DNA of 64,000 bases from Pontederia crassipes (lineage: Eukaryota; Streptophyta; Magnoliopsida; Commelinales; Pontederiaceae). A program made the position numbers and the translations under genes. The notes beneath the pieces are model-generated. The model was not told the origin of the DNA, searched no databases, and saw only the letters and a program-made list of their open reading frames with translations. Numbering within the stretch: the stretch's first letter is position 1; each line of letters starts with the position of its first letter. Location of the stretch: positions 71,516,696-71,580,695 of the forward strand of contig CM060188.1 of NCBI GenBank assembly GCA_030549335.1, given 5' to 3'. Below, piece after piece: positions 59,658-64,000 of this stretch.

Positions 59658-60960
59658 TCAGTGGCAATCTTCTTTCTCAGTGCGGATGAAATGATACCTG
59701 ACATCAATGTGTTTGGTTCTTTCATGATGTACTTGATCCTTGGTTAAACATATTGCACTCAGACTGTCACAATGCACTATAGCCTGCTCCTGATGTAATC
59801 CGAGATCTCCAACCAAGCCTTTTAACCAGATGCCTTCCTTGACAGCTTCTGTCAGTGCTATGTATTCAGTCTCTGTGGTGGACAATGTAACTGATGGCTG
59901 AAGTGTTGCCTTCCAACTAATAACTGAACTGTCCAAAGTGAAGACATAGCCTATCATAAATCGTCTTCCATCAACATCTCCAGCATAGTCTGAATCTGAG
60001 TACGCTGCAACCAAATAATCTTTATCACTTCTATAGATGAGACCAATATCAGATGTTCCTCTCAGATATCGAAAGATTCGCTTCACTGCTTGCCAGTGCT
60101 CCTTTCCTGGATCGCTCATGAACCCGCTGACAACACTGACTGCATGAGCAATGTCTGGTCTTCTGCAAACCATGGCATACATCAGACTTCCAACTGCACT
60201 AGCATATGGAACCCGAGACATGTAGTCCTTCTCTGCTTCTGATTTTAGTGCAAAGGCAACAGAAAGATGAACATTTGTAACTGATGGAGTATTCAAATGT
60301 TTCGCTCCTAACATTCCAAATCTGGATAAAATCTTCTCAATATAATTTTTTTGAGATAAGAAGAGTTTACCCTTTGCGCGATCCCTTAGAATTTCCATCC
60401 CCAAAATCTTCTTTGCTGCATCAAAATCCTTCATGTCGAATTCTGCATTGAGGAGCTTCTTCAAATTCTGAATGTCTGCCATGTCTCTGACAGCAATAAG
60501 CATATCATCAACATACAAGAGTAGATAGATGGTGGAGCCGTCCTTCACCTTCTTGTGATATACACAGCAATCATAGGGACTTCGATTGAATCTCTTACTG
60601 ATCATGAAGTTGTCGAACCTCTTGTACCATTGTCTGGGAGACTGCTTCAAGCCATATAGAGATTTCTTCAAATTGCAAACTTGATTCTCCTTTCTTAGAA
60701 TGGAGAATCCCTCTGGTTGGCTCATAAGAATGTCTTCTTCAAATTCTCCGTGGAGGAAAGCAGTCTTCACATCTAGTTGCTCAAGCTGTAGATTCTGATG
60801 TGCTACAAGAGCAAGTAGCACCCTAATAAAAGTATGTCTGACAACAGGTAAAAATATCTCATTGCAGTTCACACCTTCTTTCTGACTATAACCTTTAGCA
60901 ACCAGTCGTGCTTTGTATCTTGTGCTTTCAACTCCTGAAATTCCTGCTTTCTTCTTGAAG
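59658..60960 (-). pseudogene. copia reverse transcriptase-RNase H
   Basis: From 60872 a 404-codon open frame holds RT (QLDVKTAFLHGE, LYGLKQSPRQWY, catalytic YVDDM) and RNase H (YSDSDYAGD, STTETEYIAL, CDSLSAI). It ends by frameshift in the region where copy 1 reads KKIDTEDNPADMF. Upstream, RT codons are separated from this frame by a frameshift and by the TAG at 60963. Confidence 0.92.
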
Positions 60961-60962
60961 AT

Positions 60963-62583
60963 CTATTTACAGCCAACAACCTTCCTGCCTTTAGGCAACT
61001 TGATCAGCTCCCAAGTCTGATTTTTGTGAATAGATTCCATTTCCTCACCTATAGTAGCGATCCACTGTTCAGATTCGACACATGTGATGGCATCCCTATA
61101 AGAGGACAGCTCCAGGGACTTCACATCTTCACCTACCTGTAGTGCATAAGCAACCATGTCATCGAAACCATATCGCTTAGGAGGACCCATTTCTCTGCGA
61201 GGACGTCTAGCAGCAATTGACTCCTCTTCAGATTGCTCATCAGATTCTTCACCTTCTGGTTCTGCTTCTTGATGTGATCCTTCAGCACCATCCTCAGTTG
61301 AAGTGATTTCAACCTCCACCTGTTTACTACGCCCTCTTCAGCTTCCACCTTCAACTGAAATATTGATGCTTCATCAAAGGTCACGCTTCTGCGGTGGATG
61401 ACTTTGTGTTCTGAAGGAGAACTGTAGCCCTTCACTCCTGCACCATATCTCATGAACACTCCTTCTTTGGCCCTTGGCTCCAACTTTCCTTCACTGACGT
61501 GATAGTATGCTAGACAAAAAAAAATTTTCAGACAAGTATAATCAATAGGATTTTCTGACCATATCTCAGTTGGAGTCTTGAGATCAATCGCAGTCGCCGG
61601 ACTTCGATTCACCAAGTAACAAGCCATGTTAACGGCTTCAGCCCAGAACGTCCTATTCAGACCAGCGTTAGAGAGTATGTACCTTGCCCTCTCCAGAAGT
61701 GTCATGTTCATTCGTTCTGCAACTTCATTCTGCTGTGGAGTATCCCTGACTGTGCGATGCCTGACAATACCTTCATCTTTGCAGAATTTGTCGAATTCAG
61801 CAAAACAGAACTTCAAACCATTGTCAGTGCGAAGACGCTTCATTTTCTTCGATGTCTGATTTTCCACCAGAACCTTCCACTGCTTGAAGGCCTTGAAGGA
61901 CTCACTCTTGTGTTTCATGATGAATACCCAAGTCATCCTTGAGTAGTCATCAATCACAGATAGGAAGTACCTCGCACCTCCTAATGATGAAACACGAGAG
62001 GGACCCCAACAATCGGCGTGGATGTAGTCAAGTGTCACCTTCGTCCTATGCACTGCCTTGCCAAATTGAGACCTTCGCTGTTTGCCGAATACGCAGTGCT
62101 TGCAGAAGTTGATTTCAGATATCTTCTTCTCTCCTAGAAGACCTCGTTTGCTGAGGATATTCATTCCGTTCTGACTCATATGCCCAAGCCGCATGTGTCA
62201 CAGCCTGGACCTATCTGATTCGGATGAACTAGCCACTGCAGCAAGCTAGAGACTGTCTTGCCTTGTAATACATATAAGGACTTCTGTCTGACTCCCTTTA
62301 GAACTGTAGCATCACCTTTCATGACCGTGAGGATGCCTCCAGTAGCATTGATCTGACACCCTTTAGAGTCGAGGACTCCAAGTGATATCAAATTCTTTTT
62401 TAGTTGCGGAACATGACGAACATCTGTCAGCGTTCTCACAAGATTGTTATGAGTCCTGATCTGCACAGAACTGATCCCAACTATCTGACAGGCTACATCG
62501 TTGCCCATGATGACGTTTCCACCATCAATCTTCTGATAAGTTGAGAACCACTCTTTATTCGGAGTCATATGATAGGAACACAC
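60963..62583 (-). pseudogene. copia protease-integrase, broken
   Basis: Protease remnant from 62583 (SYHMTPNKEW ...). It shifts frame near 62240. The integrase (62194 onwards) keeps [33 protein letters not shown] and TPQQN, with damage after GYGAG-like sequence and a frame break near 61320. It then continues in the frame ending at TAG 60963-60965. Confidence 0.9.
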
Positions 62584-62595
62584 CGAATCCAGAAT

Positions 62596-63456
62596 TCAAC
62601 TATCCGCCAGACATCCTTGATCAGAAGCGGCCAGAACCAAATCACCTTCGGAATTCCCAGTTTCATGTGCCACCGCAGCGACGGGGGCCTTCTTCTTCTT
62701 CGGGCAATCCTTTTTCCAATGAGCTGGTTCCTTGCAGTAATTACAAATGTCTTTCACAGTGATTTTCTTCTTCTTCGGCTTGGATTTCTTCGAATTTGAG
62801 GACTGTCCCTTCTCTGCGGTCGATATCAAACTCGCGGTCTGAGTCTCTGCAGAATTTCCAGATGCCCTATGCCGAAGTTCACGAGTATAGAGACTCGATT
62901 TTACTTCTTCCAGACTTACAGTTTCCTTCTCGATAATCATAGACTGAACGAAGTTCTCATATGATGGAGGAAGCGAAACTAATAGAATCAGGGCAGCATC
63001 TTCATCATCGATCTTAACATCGATATTTTTGAGTTTCATCAACAAAGAATTTAACTGATCAAGATGTTCCTTCAGAGAGGTACCTTCCTGCATGCGGAGA
63101 GAGAACAGACGTTGCTTCAACAGTAACTTGTTGGTGAGAGACTTCGTCATATATAGACTCTCGAGTCTCAACCACAGACCGGCCGCCTTTTCTTCATCTG
63201 TGACATCGATTATCACCTCATCCGCCAGACACAACAGAATCATCGAGTGCGCCTTCTCCTCCTGTGCCGCCAAAGTTGCGAGGTCGATCTCCTTTTCTTT
63301 GCCCTTCGAGTCTTCTTCCTTTGGCTTGTTCTTCGACACGTTTGAGAGAGGCGCCCAGACTCCTTGTTGCTTCAAAAGCGTCCACATCTTGATCTGCCAC
63401 AACTCAAAACTGTTCCTGTCGTTGAACTTCTCCACGCTCACGTTGTGCGACGCCAT
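62596..63456 (-). pseudogene. copia gag (intact frame, 286 codons, ended by a nonsense codon)
   Basis: Starts MASHNVSVEKF; capsid-like UBN2/gag-polypeptide region, then a basic stretch and a CCHC knuckle (CNYC...HWKKDC, about residues 233-246). The Gag part is uninterrupted. The frame ends at a TGA where copy 1 has TGG, just before the protease DSG motif, so the Gag-Pol polyprotein is cut short. Confidence 0.88.
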
Positions 63457-63491
63457 CTCCTTGCTTATCGAGAATCGCTGACAAATCCTAA

Positions 63492-63504
63492 GGCTCTGAT
63501 ACCA
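63492..63504 (-). other. primer binding site of copia copy 2
   Basis: Minus strand TGGTATCAGAGCC, 3 nt from the LTR, as in copy 1. Confidence 0.9.
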
Positions 63505-63507
63505 GTT

Positions 63508-63796
63508 TGTTACGAAAAAGGGGGAGAGAGGGATTGCACGAAAATATAAAAGAATGCGAAGAGAAAAAAAATGACGGCGGCTTTTTATTATGGAATAACG
63601 ATGATTACAAAGATGGGTCTCTGTTTAGACCCCTAAGGAGTTTATATAGACACTCCCTTTGACAGATGATAGGAATTACATACGGACTATGACTCTAAAT
63701 AAGTTCTCTGAAAATAGGACATCGTAGGGGAATTCTGCTGAAGCGCCTAACTATGTAGGAGGACCAATTGGATTCAGATTCAAGGCATTATAAACA
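63508..63796 (-). repeat. 5' LTR of copia copy 2 (289 bp)
   Basis: Minus strand TGTTTATAATGCC ... TCGTAACA. Compared with the 444-bp LTR of copy 1 it lacks ~150 bp of the GC-rich block but keeps the TATA box (CTATATAAA, complement at 63642-63650). Confidence 0.88.
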
Positions 63797-63801
63797 CACA
63801 A

Positions 63802-64000
63802 AATAAAAATTATGCAAATCAAACAATAAGTGTGGACTTTTTTTATACTCTCCAACTTGACAAAAAAAGAGTCTTCTCACGTAGAACACAAAATTGCAAG
63901 AAGAAGATGACAACATATTAAAAAGAATTAAAGAGCAAACTAAGATTTGCGAAGTTATGTCTTAATCCCTTTGATCAAGAGAATACATATTTATCATTAT
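63802..64000. other. AT-rich flank
   Basis: No feature seen. Confidence 0.6.

Larger units (their letters stand above)
59268..63796 (-). mobile_element. Ty1/copia retrotransposon, copy 2, with chimeric 3' end
   Basis: Same family as copy 1, reverse orientation. The 5' LTR (63796-63508), PBS, gag, PR, INT, RT and RNase H are in order. The 3' end lacks its own polypurine tract and LTR; after the RNase H end it joins an antisense PBS-like sequence and a 244-bp palindrome from another LTR. A perfect 5-bp TSD CACAA sits outside both ends (59263-59267 and 63797-63801), so the chimera integrated as one unit. Gag and RT-RNase H are long open frames; PR-INT is broken, so it is not autonomous. Confidence 0.9.

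Overview
This is plant nuclear DNA, with three spliced protein genes, one conserved microRNA gene and transposable elements filling most of the rest. The introns are GT-AG, AT-rich and contain transposons. The host proteins are plant types (EREX-like PX protein, plant-type EF2 of 843 residues, short CUE protein), and the transposons are plant Ty1/copia, Ty3/gypsy, RTE-type LINE and Mutator-like families. I suspect a non-grass monocot, but the sequence alone does not fix the species.

Layout. 1-2.5 kb: a MIR396 gene, with GA-rich promoter, TATA box, hairpin 1145-1275 and probably a small intron in the primary transcript. 2.58-7.26 kb: a decayed copia element with unequal LTRs and a 5-bp target-site duplication (TSD); its 3' end plus 325 bp of flank is duplicated in tandem (6963-8220). 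8.2-15.4 kb: non-coding DNA with a 28-nt C run, a LINE fragment and microsatellites. 15.6-25.7 kb (+): an EREX/EREL-type PX-domain gene in 11 exons (716 aa), with a LINE fragment and a short RTE derivative inside introns 3 and 4. 26-30 kb: non-coding, with one GC-rich island. 30.4-34.8 kb (-): elongation factor 2 (2 coding exons, a 5'UTR intron, TATA box). 36.0-45.8 kb (-): a badly decayed Ty3/gypsy element with ~2.7-kb LTRs whose internal region carries an antisense fragment of an ACA-type Ca2+-ATPase gene. 46.6-48.9 kb: LTR-like sequence with a minisatellite. 49.49-50.40 kb: a Mutator-like element with a 9-bp TSD, directly upstream of a CUE-domain gene (50.8-57.8 kb, +, 5 exons, 286 aa). 59.27-63.80 kb (-): a second copia element of the same family as the first, whose 3' end has been replaced by a foreign, palindromic LTR end, with a matching TSD outside.

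The host genes do not form a pathway: EREX-like (Rab5/PI3P endosomal trafficking), EF2 (translation) and CUE (ubiquitin binding) are neighbours by chance. What ties the window together is transposon activity: at least five RTE-derived insertions, two related copia copies, one gypsy, one MULE, and two loci where retroelement cDNA has been rearranged or has picked up other sequence. The best candidates for something not yet described are the chimeric copia end at 59.27-59.53 kb and the Ca2+-ATPase fragment inside the gypsy element at 39.0-39.7 kb.
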